A stretch of DNA of 64,000 nucleotides from Blastobasis lacticolella (taxonomy: Eukaryota > Arthropoda > Insecta > Lepidoptera > Blastobasidae), in assembly GCA_905147135.1 (NCBI GenBank), contig LR990057.1, positions 1,798,001-1,862,000 on the forward strand, written 5' to 3'. This document shows positions 22,301-29,699 of this stretch, one piece after another. Both the position numbers and the translations under genes were made by a program. The notes under the pieces were generated by a model. That model did no database searches, was not told the origin of the DNA, and saw nothing but the letters and a program-made list of their open reading frames with translations. The first letter of the stretch is position 1, and each line of letters begins with the position of its first letter.

Positions 22301-24295
22301 CGGATGCGGCATGAGCTCCCAGCCACAGTGTTCCCTTTGGACTATGACATGGGATCGTTCAAGAGGCATATTCGAGGTCTCTTCAGAGGCGGGCAACGCA
22401 TTGGTGACGCCACTGGTGTAGCTGATGTTCCGCGGTGACCACCTTCCATCTGGTGACCACTTTCCATTTGGCAACGCGTGGGTGATGCCCTGGTATTGCA
22501 AATGTCCATAGGCTGCGGTGACTGCTTACCACCGGCAGGCCGTAAGCTTGTTAGCCACCTTAGAGGAAAAAAATAAAAGGTGTCTCGCTGGCCTGTTTGT
22601 CTGTCGTAACACATAAAAAATAATAATTATTCTTAAATAGATTTCTAGTTCAAAGACTCTCACCCTCGCTCATCTCCAAGGTGCGGTTGGCGCGTCGGCG
22701 GCCACCGCCGAGCGGTCGCTTGCACACGTAGCCGCCGGTGGCCGCGCACTCGCGCCGCGCCCAGTAGAGGCCGCTCGTGTGCGCCGGCGACGGGGGCGAC
22801 TGCCACTGCGGGAGACGGTAGTTTTAACCTCCGAGGGAGAAGAGGGGTGTTTCGATGTATATTTTTTTTATGGTACTCAGTGATAAACGAGCGAACAGTC
22901 CACGTGGTGGTAAATGGTAACTGTTGTCCATAACATCATTTCAACATTACAGTTCATATATTTAGGTTGTAGATAACAAACACTAAGATGAAATGTCTCA
23001 TGCCTTTAATTCCTCTGCGGTTGTTTTAGGGTCGGTAATACAGGAATGATACCACTGTTATTGCAAACGTCCATATGCTGCGGTAACTGCTTACCATTGT
23101 ATTGCATTGTTTACCGCCGATGCCCGTAAATATGTTTGTAGAATCACGGGATCCCTTCCTGATTTCTCTTCAAACCACAGATGCCTTATCCTGTGATGAT
23201 GACGTCAAAAAGATAAGACGACGAATCATGACGACGACGTTTTAAGAGCCATCGGTGTCCCACTGCAGGACAAAGGCCTTTCTCCCCTTTTTCCACGAAT
23301 ACCTATTTGTTTCAAGGTCCCACCACTAATGCAAAAAGACGTCGTGGTCGGACTCGAAAAAGATGGCACGACGAGCGACGTATGCGTAATTTAAAATTAA
23401 TTATCATTTATCTCAAGTTTCACAGACTTATATTCTCATTACATTTCATTAATAATTATAGTTTATAATAATAAAGACATTTATCTTCAGCATTACAACG
23501 TCACTTTAGAATTAATTCATGTCATAATCATAAAACAGAAATAAACATAGGTATATATGGTTATTTATTTCTATGTATATGTCAGATAAATTTATACAAA
23601 TGTCAGCTTTTAAATAATATGTATTGCATGTCAAAATATGGAGATCAATTTATTATAAGTGGGTACAGAATCAATAACAATGTCAAAATAAAATAAAATA
23701 ATGAATATGAAAATGTCAGAATGAAATAAAAACTGTAATGCAACTAATTAATGCAATCATCATTTGTATTTTCTGTCAGGAATCTGTAAAGCGATATGTC
23801 TGGCACCGCATTTCCTAATCATGTGGCAGTCCAACCTAGCTGCAATAATTACCAGGACGGTGTTGGAGCTGGCCCATACCCTGCGCACCAGAGACGCGGC
23901 ACGTTTACGCAAAGTTGCGTGGAAACTGTCAGTGCGCGCCTCCGCGAACATGCCCGAGGCGCTGCAGAATCGGGCCAACCCCATCACCGCCCTAAACGCG
24001 TTGTTATATTGAACTATTTAACTTAGTAACTACTAACTTAGTATAATATTAATTCATATCACACCTGAATCCCCAAACAAGCGTCACTGACATCCTCAGT
24101 ATTGTTGTACGGCGGCCACCCCTCGTATCCTAAAGCGCTTCCATCGACCCAGCCCGAGTCTGCGTCTAGTCTTGCCCCGATCCAGTAGACCGATCCAGCG
24201 CTGTAATCGCTGCTCTGTCTGATGCTGTTGACTACGAAGCGTTGCTCGTCAGCTGAGTGGATCGATGCAAGGTGCATATTCAGACCTTCGCAGAC
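1256..24295 (-). CDS. Multi-exon transmembrane C-type lectin/CUB/EGF receptor-like protein (18 exons joined, 5' end missing)
   Basis: The model joins, in transcription order, 24295-24065, 22805-22664, 21717-21566, 18768-18647, 17389-17229, 16742-16476, 14753-14548, 12016-11833, 11059-10919, 10498-10264, 9382-9192, 7118-6915, 5143-4588, 4511-4271, 4128-3823, 3328-2192, 1626-1447 and tentatively 1381-1256. Each intron has GT-AG ends and each junction keeps the reading frame. Approximate residues: lectin domain 1-115, CUB1 124-235, CUB2 236-360, a third CUB-like domain 365-490, three EGF domains 500-616, transmembrane helix about 635-655, cytoplasmic tail 656-1593. The likely role is a cell-surface adhesion or receptor protein with a long signalling or scaffold tail; this is inferred from domains. 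I do not recognise a specific orthologue. Signal peptide and the start of the lectin domain were not found. No kinase or other catalytic domain is visible in the tail. Confidence 0.85.
1447..1626 (-). CDS. Lectin/CUB gene exon: cytoplasmic tail, near C-terminus
   Basis: Acceptor CCCAATCTCCAG and donor ATGCAG|GTGGGT delimit exactly 60 codons in phase 0, matching the previous exon. It encodes GRGRKSGRRRSRSQAPAPAT, then SSSSEDSVSNASVASVASAR. It has no ATG and would be missed by ORF calling. Composition matches the rest of the tail. Confidence 0.72.
2192..3328 (-). CDS. Lectin/CUB gene exon: large cytoplasmic tail exon
   Basis: Acceptor TTCCTTCTTTGCAG, donor GGAG|GTAAGT. 379 codons, phase 0. Pro/Ser-rich throughout, with RTPALSIDTPTPST, PPPLITVTYNASEESDEP, SNLSSSGYSSMASPGPSR and NDEGIGTDERVDD. 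It ends in the basic KKAGRKRDRRTTR. Many SP/TP sites suggest phospho-regulation (inference). No domain recognised. Confidence 0.88.
3363..3593 (-). mobile_element. SINE-like repeat (family R) next to an exon
   Basis: Flanked by 12-bp direct repeats ACCATACAGCAT (3351-3362 and 3594-3605). It sits 22 bases upstream of the splice acceptor of the 2192-3328 exon, in the gene's orientation. Confidence 0.7.
3823..4128 (-). CDS. Lectin/CUB gene exon: cytoplasmic tail with PTPL repeats
   Basis: Acceptor CTACTTTCAG, donor CTGAAG|GTAAAT. 102 codons, phase 0. It contains a perfect four-residue tandem repeat (PTPL x4, then PSPR) made by a 12-bp DNA repeat at about 3960-4008, which could vary in length between individuals. 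It ends in acidic SPSEDELDEIRPESR. Confidence 0.88.
4271..4511 (-). CDS. Lectin/CUB gene exon: cytoplasmic tail
   Basis: Acceptor TTCTTCCAG, donor TTCAG|GTATAT. One base in, phase 0 out. It encodes ADSILAMFRNFSSSSAAIVS, then SASSTPSASSPQDDTIDCDD. Ser-rich with an acidic patch; probably disordered. Confidence 0.87.
4588..5143 (-). CDS. Lectin/CUB gene exon: cytoplasmic tail
   Basis: Acceptor TTCTGAACAG, donor ATAG|GTAGGA. It is 556 bp and phase-consistent on both sides. It starts SPSPRKKRNNSTPTKKNAA (basic, Ser/Thr/Pro-rich), then a short helical MGELIQMSEKR stretch and long Ser-rich low-complexity sequence with SP/TP sites. No known domain recognised. Confidence 0.85.
5144..6914. other. Intron of the lectin/CUB gene, mostly unassigned
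   Basis: No SINE or MITE recognised. Two exon-like stretches stand out: 5299-5376 (plus-strand ATG, 26 codons, then CAG|GTAAAC) and 5904-6116 (plus-strand frame with VKARSIVGRSEKVLTKEGAS). Neither could be tied to a gene. Confidence 0.4.
6915..7118 (-). CDS. Lectin/CUB gene exon: juxtamembrane cytoplasmic segment
   Basis: Acceptor CCTGTTGACAG; donor ACA|GTAGAT is weak but is the only one that keeps phase. It encodes a basic, Ala- and Ser-rich stretch including LLTRLGIRKPSVSG and RTFSLDDLLKPPPGRK. The R-K-P-S and R-T-F-S motifs resemble basophilic kinase sites (inference). Confidence 0.72.
8245..8390. mobile_element. MITE with inverted ends (family M1)
   Basis: Arms contain ATCTCCGATAGTACGCCGCC and its inverse GGCGGCGTACAATCGGAGAT. 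Confidence 0.7.
9192..9382 (-). CDS. Lectin/CUB gene exon: transmembrane segment
   Basis: Acceptor TTGTTTTCTAG, donor AGAC|GTAAGT. After the closing EGF Cys and a short stalk it encodes FWLGLIAVFVVLGTIGLVW, a single hydrophobic helix, followed by CAKRHFPEKIEKLLAEEADR. The positive residues after the helix fit a type I membrane protein. Confidence 0.9.
9450..9640 (+). repeat. Old interspersed repeat
   Basis: Shares blocks such as TCCCTCACCGTAAGAGCATCGGTT and TCTGACCTCCGTGACCCTGTTA-like pieces (in part) with 12140-12320 and 24520-24770. Lies in the intron before the transmembrane exon. Confidence 0.45.
10030..10258 (+). mobile_element. SINE-like repeat (family S2) abutting an EGF exon
   Basis: Starts TTCCTGCCGGTGAGTAAGG and ends in GCCTATCGTATGACATATA, only 5 bases from the splice donor region of the 10264-10498 exon. 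Confidence 0.6.
10264..10498 (-). CDS. Lectin/CUB gene exon: EGF domains 2 and 3
   Basis: Acceptor TTATTTCCAG, donor AAGAG|GTAAGA. Two EGF modules follow each other: CEQYPNLCVNGGNC...CVCPRGFRGPTC and CAFKPCNNRGAC...CQCNPSWKGKRC (last Cys from the next exon). The exon donor lies immediately beside a SINE (10030-10258). Confidence 0.9.
10650..10870 (+). mobile_element. Two adjacent SINE-like repeats (family S1)
   Basis: A copy at 10650-10771 ending in a poly-A run, then a second, 3'-truncated one. Both carry CATAGGCTGC/GTGACTGCTTACCATCAG-type sequence. Confidence 0.6.
10919..11059 (-). CDS. Lectin/CUB gene exon: EGF domain 1
   Basis: Acceptor TACCCCCCAG, donor GCTG|GTAAGA. It encodes CDPNPCEHSARCHTND, then CACTGYYAG with the last Cys in the next exon: a complete six-Cys EGF pattern. 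A SINE inserted just outside the donor side has duplicated a few bases around the exon end. Confidence 0.88.
11120..11255 (-). mobile_element. SINE-like repeat (family R), truncated
   Basis: Matches the 3' half of family R. In the intron before EGF domain 1. Confidence 0.55.
11606..11735 (+). mobile_element. SINE-like repeat (family S1)
   Basis: Full copy: GGGGTCGGCAACGCCTGGGT to GCTTGTTTATCACCTTAGTG with a poly-A tail. Confidence 0.65.
11833..12016 (-). CDS. Lectin/CUB gene exon: third CUB-like domain, second part
   Basis: Acceptor AACCCTCAG, donor GAAG|GTATGT. Phase 0 in, one base out. It continues the previous exon with VVDHYADSNGTQWILCEAT and ends in beta-strand-like VTLVAEERAPNVEVSVTVVE. 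It follows the CUB layout with a single Cys pair less than usual. Confidence 0.83.
12140..12320 (-). repeat. Old interspersed repeat, second copy
   Basis: Contains GTGAGGGAAAACATCGT and AGGGTCACGGTCAGATGGCA. Related to 9450-9640 and 24520-24770. Confidence 0.45.
12605..12700 (+). mobile_element. SINE-like repeat (family S1), truncated
   Basis: Middle and 3' part of family S1, without a poly-A tail. Confidence 0.55.
12706..13177. mobile_element. Possible MITE with 15-bp TIRs
   Basis: GGACGGCACGTTGTC at the left is exactly inverted at the right (GACAACGTGCCGTCC). No clear target duplication. Contains a poly-T stretch and a TGACTGCCATCTCACCTGAT SINE piece. Confidence 0.5.
13219..14541. repeat. 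Three tandem units, each a decayed copy of the third-CUB exon plus a family R fragment
   Basis: Copies of the exon's donor end (CCCAACTCACCTCAATCCAG) start at 13219, about 13588 and 14077, ahead of the intact exon at 14541. Each is shortened differently and then joins AGATCTTTTGCC of family R. Unit spacing about 370, 490 and 465 bp. None keeps an acceptor with an open frame. Confidence 0.8.
14548..14753 (-). CDS. Lectin/CUB gene exon: third CUB-like domain, first part
   Basis: Acceptor TCCTCTCCCAG, donor GAG|GTGAGT. About 85% GC. It encodes VTGVLAPPNWPGPPPARAAV, a degenerate CUB start, then an Ala-rich stretch and GEGSGWIE. Three shortened copies of this exon lie in tandem just downstream in the transcript direction (13219-14165). 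Confidence 0.83.
14923..15070. repeat. Perfect 53-bp inverted repeat
   Basis: Arms 14923-14975 and 15018-15070 are exact reverse complements around a 42-base loop. RNA from either strand would form a long hairpin. Probably a young foldback MITE. Confidence 0.9.
15399..15677. mobile_element. MITE, second copy of family M1
   Basis: Same arm sequence (TATGCCGCCATTTTGATGCA and inverse), with a longer middle. Confidence 0.7.
16153..16403. mobile_element. 251-bp MITE with 34-bp TIRs, TA-flanked
   Basis: GAGCTCGTCTAATCTAAAAT / inverse on the right, with TA on both sides. Confidence 0.8.
16476..16742 (-). CDS. Lectin/CUB gene exon: CUB2, remainder
   Basis: Acceptor TTCCATTCCAG, donor ACTT|GTAAGT. 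It encodes GKRVFLNISHFDFGYGTFDN and ends with GRGFHAQFKT, a usual CUB C-terminal strand. It has two N-x-S/T sites (NIS, NVT) consistent with an extracellular location. Confidence 0.87.
16815..16970 (-). mobile_element. RTE-like LINE 3' fragment
   Basis: Minus-strand reading RPPTKWTDDLVRIAGTSWMR, then LWRSLVKAYAQQWASSG and an ATGATG tail. This is the usual C-terminal end of RTE-type LINEs. Confidence 0.75.
17229..17389 (-). CDS. Lectin/CUB gene exon: end of CUB1, start of CUB2
   Basis: Acceptor TTCCCTCTAG, donor CATCAG|GTATGA. One base completes a Ser codon. AGFSMKWRAVE closes CUB1. GCPSQTFTSKEGVIRSPNYP opens CUB2 with its Cys and SPNYP motif. Confidence 0.88.
17555..17650 (+). repeat. GGGTA minisatellite
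   Basis: Irregular repeats of GGGTAGGGTAGGGG. Similar to the reverse of the CTACCC tract inside the TIR element. Not the TTAGG insect telomere repeat. Confidence 0.7.
18215..18342 (+). mobile_element. SINE-like repeat (family S1)
   Basis: Full copy with GGGTCGGCAACGCGTGGGCG start and A-rich tail, in the CUB1 intron region. Confidence 0.65.
18647..18768 (-). CDS. Lectin/CUB gene exon: CUB1, second part
   Basis: Acceptor TTATTTCCAG. Among possible donors only AG|GTTTAT keeps phase with the next exon. It encodes RYCGRAD and SLHFHSDYEWVS, the YCG and F-x-SDY blocks of a CUB domain. The right end of the exon is certain from the acceptor; the left end rests on phase. Confidence 0.8.
18825..19055 (+). 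mobile_element. RTE-like LINE 3' fragment
   Basis: Plus-strand RGRSKKRWIGIAESDARANG and ADPGRSQD, then GATGATGATG. A second RTE-type C-terminus with its short-repeat tail. Confidence 0.65.
19422..19837. mobile_element. Non-autonomous hAT-like element with 8-bp target duplication
   Basis: Terminal inverted repeats CAGGGGTTCCCAA / TTGGGAACCCCTG, flanked by perfect ACTTAGAT direct repeats (19414-19421, 19838-19845). 416 bp, no transposase. TIR sequence and 8-bp duplication are typical of hAT. Confidence 0.85.
20166..20244. repeat. Short inverted repeat
   Basis: GGTACAGTCAGCTGC and its exact inverse GCAGCTGACTGTACC 79 bases overall, a small foldback. Confidence 0.65.
20356..20630 (+). mobile_element. 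tRNA-Gly(GCC)-derived SINE
   Basis: The head resembles tRNA-Gly with GCC anticodon context (CTGCCACGC), A-box-like TGGTTCAATGGTCA and B-box GGTTCGATTCC, then an unrelated body (ending GCTAGATGGCGCTGTGTGAA) and a TTTA repeat tail. Acceptor stem is unpaired, so it is not a working tRNA. Confidence 0.85.
20754..20845 (-). pseudogene. Decayed copy of the CUB1 exon
   Basis: Minus-strand reading gives FQKLELEEQGDCL...YVE followed by GTTATA where the intact exon has FQRLELEEQRDCL...YVE|GTATGG. The upstream part has a stop and deletions, so it cannot replace the real exon (21566-21717). Confidence 0.75.
21014..21262 (+). mobile_element. tRNA-Gly(GCC)-derived SINE, second copy
   Basis: Very similar to 20356-20630, 657 bases away. 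Each copy precedes a copy of the CUB1 exon, so a local duplication carrying SINE plus exon is possible. Confidence 0.85.
21566..21717 (-). CDS. Lectin/CUB gene exon: CUB1, first part
   Basis: Acceptor CTCCCCAG, donor GAG|GTATGG. Two bases complete a Gly codon from the previous exon, giving GELTSPNYPRHYDSD, the classic G-x-SPNYP start of a CUB domain, followed by FQRLELEEQRDCLYDYVE, the D-x-L-x-DYVE core. A decayed partial copy of this exon lies upstream in sequence at about 20754-20845. Confidence 0.88.
21965..22190 (+). mobile_element. Possible LINE 3'UTR remnant
   Basis: GC-rich untranslated-looking sequence ending in a short A-rich tail (GTGTAAAAAAAACAAAC). Resembles R1-type 3' ends; low certainty. 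Confidence 0.35.
22385..22582 (+). mobile_element. Compound SINE-like repeat (families S2 and S1)
   Basis: An S2 fragment runs into an S1 copy ending in an A-rich tail. Confidence 0.55.
22664..22805 (-). CDS. Lectin/CUB gene exon: C-type lectin domain, second half
   Basis: Acceptor CTCCCGCAG and donor GAGG|GTGAGA. Phase 0 in, one extra base out. It encodes LYWARRECAATGGYVCKRPL, the closing W...C...GYVC block of the lectin fold, then a basic linker rich in Arg. The preceding exon supplies the conserved first Cys partner (DACLG). The exon is very GC-rich compared with its introns. Confidence 0.87.
23025..23125 (+). mobile_element. SINE-like repeat (family S1), truncated
   Basis: Keeps the CAAACGTCCATATGCTGCGG and TGCTTACCAT blocks. 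Confidence 0.5.
24065..24295 (-). CDS. Lectin/CUB gene exon: C-type lectin domain, first half
   Basis: Open in phase 0 at both ends (77 codons) between a CCGCCACAG acceptor and a CAG|GTGTGA donor. It reads VCEGLNMHLASIHSADEQ early, then YWIGARLDADSGWVDGS, which is the typical C-type lectin core (HLASI block and WIG block). It is the most 5' exon I can support. The family normally has about 30 more residues before the first Cys here, so at least one upstream exon is missing. Confidence 0.88.
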
Positions 24296-24519
24296 CTGTG
24301 GCGGAAGAGAAAAGGATTAGTTTATAACGAGCAGTATATATACACTTAAGACTAATTAAAAATGGCTGACAAATAAAAACTGATTTACAAATAAAAACAG
24401 ACTAAATCGCTTTAAATAATTGTCAAGAGCGTCTGTGGCCTAATAATTAAGGGGTCCAACTCGTAAGCGAAAAATACAGAGTTCGCCGCGATCTCTAGTG
24501 ACGTCACCTACAAATGACT

Positions 24520-24770
24520 TTTCTGAGTTATGTACCTACATTAGTTGAACACCAACCGATGCTCTTACGGTGAGGGAAGACATCGTGTTCACCTGTGAAT
24601 TCAGGCGACTGAACGTGTAACCTACAAAAATATGACGATCCAATCTGGTCAGGTTATTCTGTTAACAGGGCCACGGAGGTCAGGTGGCAGTCGCTTGAAT
24701 GTAATTACCTCTCAAATCCTCGACCAGGCGCTATCCTGATTGGCAACCATGGTCGACCATGGTCGTACGA
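24520..24770 (-). repeat. Old interspersed repeat, third copy
   Basis: Contains CGATGCTCTTACGGTGAGGG and GGAGGTCAGGTGGCAGTCGC. Confidence 0.45.
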
Positions 24771-24857
24771 CGGACGTCGAACGACTAATAGATCGCTCTT
24801 AGCGATAAGGCCGCCCTTTTACCTATATTGTTTTAAACTGTATTTTTTACAAATTCT

Positions 24858-25890
24858 TTATTTTTTTTTTTTTTTTTTTTTTATTAGGTCTACTAAACTA
24901 GATGTTACACAAGATAGAAGACTTAATTAACAAAGCTCGTATGGTAGAAAACAGTGTACATCCTTCTCGAAGTAGACACAGCATGCATATATATTATATC
25001 ACTACTTATGAGGTACCTAACACATAAATTTCACTAAATTATATAATAACAAAACACAAAATAAATTTAGAATTTAAAGATTAAACACTTTCATATACAG
25101 GTACACGATCACGAGTTCAATGTTTTCTTTATAAAGCCGATTGATGTGCCAAAGATATCAAACAATGGTATTAACCTATTATAATTTGCACACATTCTGG
25201 ATAAAGAAGAGTGCTGCCCATAGTTAGTTCTACTGTAAGGAGGGCTGAAGGTAAGCCTATTGTGCAGTCTGCTGGATAAACGTGGGACGGAAATGTTAAT
25301 TTTTTGCAGTAACTCTGGACAATCTATCAATCCATGCAAAATCTTGTACAAAAATATCATGTCAGCTGTGTTACGTCTTTTGTGGAGGGGGGTCACTTTG
25401 TAGTACGCAAGTCTAGACTCGTAGTTTGGGTGTGTGTGACAGATTTTGTCCATATATGAGACGTGGTATAGAAAACGCTTTTGTAGTCTCTCTAATCTGT
25501 TTATGTGCGTTTCGTACGTAGGACTCCAGACTGGACTACAGTATTCTAAAATACTGCGGACAAAGCAGTTGAAAAGCAGTATTGATATATCGGATTCGCG
25601 GAAAAGTTTAGTTTGACGAACCAAAAAGCCAGATAGCTGAGCTCCTCGGCGAGCAATACCATTGATGTGTTCCCGGAAGTCAAGTTTTTTATCTAATGTC
25701 ACGCCCAAATCCCGAATTTTTGAGACCTCGGTTAGTGGCTCACCATTAATGTAGTATGTAGCGTCAGTAGGTTCTCGTTTTCGACTGAACTTAATATGAG
25801 CACACTTGGCAGGGTTAAGTAGCATTCGGTTCTGAACACACCAACGATGTATAGCATCGACGTCCCTTTGTATTGTATAATAAAGTGTTA
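24858..25890 (-). mobile_element. 5'-truncated LINE with RT C-terminus
   Basis: T-run at 24858-24881 is the poly-A tail of a minus-strand element. About 260 codons end at a stop at 25109-25111 and read NRMLLNPAKCAHIKFSRKRE, IRDLGVTLDKKLDF, LEYCSPVWSPTYETHINRLE, the thumb/C-terminal part of Jockey/CR1-like reverse transcriptases. The catalytic core is missing. Confidence 0.85.
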
Positions 25891-27184
25891 TAAGTAAATA
25901 GGAGACCTCAAAACCGTCGCACGACCATGGACTGTCACATGTTGCCAATTACGACGGTGCCTCGTGGTCCAGCCGGACCCCAGTCCCTCACGCGCGAGAG
26001 CACAACCGGGACATATCGCCGACTAGTATTGTACGTGTATAATCCAATCAATCCACAAGCGGTAAGTTAATCAAACCCACAGACTGGTGAATAAAATTAA
26101 CTTGCCGCTAAAACTGATCAAAATTCCTCACACGCTTTATCCCTTCCCGGCTTAGTGGCGAATCACTTAATCCTACTTAGTACAGCCGCTAACGCAATCC
26201 TGAAGACAAACAAGATTAATATTGACGTCAGAGTTTTCATAAAACAATTAGATATACGCAAAATTGTTTGCGTTGTTCTATCGCTTTTTTACGCCCGGGT
26301 TTGAAGTCTAGAAATCATACTTATGGTCTATGTGGGTCGTTAAAATAACAGGCGTAAAAGCGTTGAAAAACTCCCGTGCGAACGTTGACTAACTTGAAAA
26401 ACTTCAATAGTGGCCTATGCAAGTAAAGATTGGACTGCGTTCCGAACCGTGGACAAACTGCCGGTTCTATCATGACACGTAGCACGGACAGACCAAAGAT
26501 GTGTGGATCTTCTAAACCTCTAATATATCTACAAAGTGGATTCTTTCTGGTACTAGATGACGTAGTATCCTATGCCCTCACAGTCTTGTGTGCATTCAAA
26601 AACACCAATATGCCTAGCGACTTATGTTACGTAAACGTTAACTTTCTTTATTCTTTATTGTACATAAAACAATGTTACAAAGTTAAGACCTTAAGATAGT
26701 TCACAAAGGCGAGCTTATCTTTGAGAGGCGTGGAAGCGATATCACGGGTACTTGAGCATGTGCTTGGATGTATAGTTTAAAAAAAGCTAATATGTTAGTA
26801 CTATATTGTGTCAAACCCTAACCAATAGCTTGACAGAGTACTTTCACCACCGGTTAACCAGAAACCGAACAATGTTATTGATTGATCCCAAAACCACTAT
26901 TTTAAGCCAAACAACGCATCACAGGCAACGGCTCCGAGCACAAACAAATGACTTGACAATTTTCCCGCGCAAACCAAACACACCCACCATCAATCTAAAT
27001 AGACCGTATAGCGCTGTAAGCAAGGAGGCCGTATATTGGATATGTAAACTATGATAATTACCGCCACGTTTTGTATAGCGGTGTCTTCGAATTGGGCTAA
27101 TTGCTTCCCTTGTTTGGAGTTTAATTACGTGTTAGGTGATGTACATAAAGCGGTTGTGAATAGTTAATCATTATAATATATGTA
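25891..27184. other. No gene seen
   Basis: AT-rich with a short repeat piece at about 25960-26010 (GCGCGAGAGCACAACCGGGA). From about 26988 it matches 36732 and 51870, the left shoulder of the duplicated block. Confidence 0.5.
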
Positions 27185-27835
27185 GGGTGAGATGTCGAAC
27201 AGTGAACCAGTAGTACACAGTTAGCCGCCCCTAGTATCACCATAACGCAACGTTGCCAGATCGTGCAGTAAGCGTGATCGTACTTGGTTTTTACCGCGCT
27301 TCTTGCTTTCCAGTCGGTAGCGAGCTCCAGTGCAGAACGCCCGCGCCTCGGGGTTTTTTGTGATTTTCGGCGTTAAAATATCGAAAATCCTAAGTAGTAA
27401 TTTTTGGGGTTTTAACCTTATACTGCATCTTTTAAAAGAAATGTTTTTTCTATTTCTGTACTGAATATCTTTGCATGATTTGATCGTACATTTATCAATC
27501 CTACTTTGATGATTAATTTTTTGTTGGATTTATATCAGTAGAGGTATGTGTGGTACATAGTGACCCACTACACCGGCACGAACAGTAAGCCACCGCTCTA
27601 CTGTGTAAAACATAAAGATTCTGATTTTCTTTATTATTTTACCTTAACTATTCATATTAATCAGCTTCCGGTATATTTTTGTAGTGATTCACCACCAGTG
27701 GATCGAATCCCTACTCCATCACTTACCTTTTTCTACATAAATTTTTATAGTGGTAGGGTAGGGGAAATGCCTACCCTACCACACCACCACTGTTGGTAGA
27801 CGCCTAAAATATAATAGGACCACAATAAGTCCGAC
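27185..27835. mobile_element. TIR element, left part only
   Basis: Left terminus GGGTGAGATGTCGAACAGTG and related internal sequence, then it stops matching after GGTAGACG. Associated with the truncated TAF3 block; the same truncated form recurs at 36934 and 52072. Confidence 0.65.
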
Positions 27836-28085
27836 TGACAGTAATAAAAATTATAAACTGTGGATATGGCAATAATCTGGGGATAATCTGTCCTTGCTAC
27901 TCCTTCTCCTTCTATCCTGGATCATGGTCGAGGCCCACCTGGGACCTCGGAAGCACAACCGGGAGATTAATGCAAAGAAGATGAGGCAACCCAATTCCGG
28001 TTTGGAAGATAGGGTGACAACACGCCTGATGGTTCCCCACTTTCGTAACATAAACCCTAAGTGCCGTCTGTTCGCTGAAGCTAAT

Positions 28086-28774
28086 AGGAGTTTTTAAGAT
28101 ATTTCGTTTACATGTATAATTGATTAATTGTTTATGAATTTAAAGTTTGCTTTGTTACGCCAAGATTGTAGGTATGAAAAAATTGGATGGGCCAATAATT
28201 GTGCCGGTGAGTTCAGCTTCAAGCCAAGGCAATATCACAGACTACCTTTTAATAAAGTTTGTAGAAATTGCGTACCTACGTCTGTACAGTTTTCGACAGC
28301 GATAATCTGAAAATCGTTGTACTGACATTGTTGCTGTCAGTAAATAGATAGAGCGATTCACGAGAGAGGTTGGCCTATGCGAAGCCAGGTCTGGCCGCTA
28401 GTCTTAAGTACTTATAAACGAAATATTTTGAAAACTCCTATTAGCTTCAAGTATGTATAAACAGATTACCCAGCCGGCGCGCCAGAACTGAAACATTTTT
28501 CAAATCCCAGTTTCCCGCAATTCAACAGAAATGGAATATTTTATGATTGTATGTACATATGTATATTTGTACAATATTATTTTGAATAATTCACCATGCC
28601 GTAAGTTGGTTTGTCAATCTTTTTACCAATTCATAACAAAGCCTTGTAACCGACTACCTGAGTAATGCCCAACACAAAGAATAACAGGTACTAATATGTT
28701 CTATCAGTGACCTTTCTTATCTCCTCATTACCTAGGACCTAAACTGATAACAATCATTAGGCGACAGTAAGACT
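28086..28774. repeat. Satellite monomer (about 0.8 kb family), partial
   Basis: Contains the family anchor GGTCTGGCCGCTAGTCTTAA and ends at GACAGTAAGACT, where the truncated TAF3 begins. Confidence 0.8.
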
Positions 28775-29699
28775 CCAAAAGATGTAGCTGGGATGATTCC
28801 AAAAACTAAAAAGGAAAAGAGACATAAAGAAAAGGAAGGAAGTGACATTTTAGCTGGCTTTACTAACAATCAAGAACCTTAAATAAATGTTAAGAAAAAG
28901 GATAAGTCTCATAAAAAAGACAAAATAGATAAAGATGGTATTATATTAAAAAAGGAGAAGGATAAGAAAGATAAGTACAAAAATAAATCAGAGAAGAAAC
29001 GAATAAAAGAAGATGGACAACTGAAACAAGAGATCAAAAAAGAGAAAAAAGAAAAGAAGAAGCAGAAATTAGCCAAAGGTTTAGTGCCCAAACTTACATT
29101 GAACCTGGACTCATCTAACTCGAAAACCAATGCCACTAAGCTCTCCAGATGTTTTCAAGCTGAACATAAAACCGGTTGTGAAAAAGACTGAAGATGAAAG
29201 CCCTTCCATGAAAGAGGACACAGTTACTTGCGAATATAGTCGTTCTCCAGAATTAGCACAGTTATCTGCTTTAGTCATGAGACCACCTACACAAAAACAT
29301 TCTTCAAAACATAACCATGTTAGTGAACCAGAGGCTCAGACGTTGTCACCGCCGTCTAGTAGTTCACCTTTCGATAAAGAAACGGCACCGCCATCAGATA
29401 CCGTAGAAAACCCTTTGGTACCTCTGTCAACACCTTATTACGTGGACGAGTATGGAATCAAAATTTGGTTATGTCCCGCCTGCGGGAGACGAGACAACGG
29501 CTCGCCCATGATTGGTTGTGATGGTTGCGACAGCTGGTATCACTTTATCTGTGTAGGGATAACTGAGGAGCCAGAAGCTATCGAGGACTGGTACTGCAAA
29601 CCCTGCACCAGGCGCACAGCGATGTTCCTTGCGGGAGTCCCTTTGGGCAAACAGAGGGGCAGGAAGCCTACAACAGAAAAGTTCAGAGACTGTTATTGA
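28775..29699 (+). pseudogene. TAF3: 5'-truncated TAF3 copy keeping the PHD finger
   Basis: Homology to TAF3 begins abruptly at CCAAAAGATG next to a satellite monomer and runs to the stop. The histone fold, first repeat, promoter and start are gone. There is an in-frame TAA at 28880-28882 and a frameshift near 29120. After that an open frame of 189 codons (29130-29699) encodes the intact C-terminus with all PHD Cys/His residues. It keeps an SSPDVFKLNIKP segment that the second repeat of the full copies has lost, so it derives from an older or recombined form. Confidence 0.85.

Noticed and set aside
23760..24010. Minus-strand frame LRKRAASLVRRVWASSNTVL as a gene
   Set aside because: Looks more like the tail of a LINE reverse transcriptase, but too short and isolated to call.
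27851..28097. Opposite frames of 66-67 codons repeated at 37782 and 52920
   Set aside because: They recur only as part of the duplicated block, overlap each other, and have no recognisable homology.
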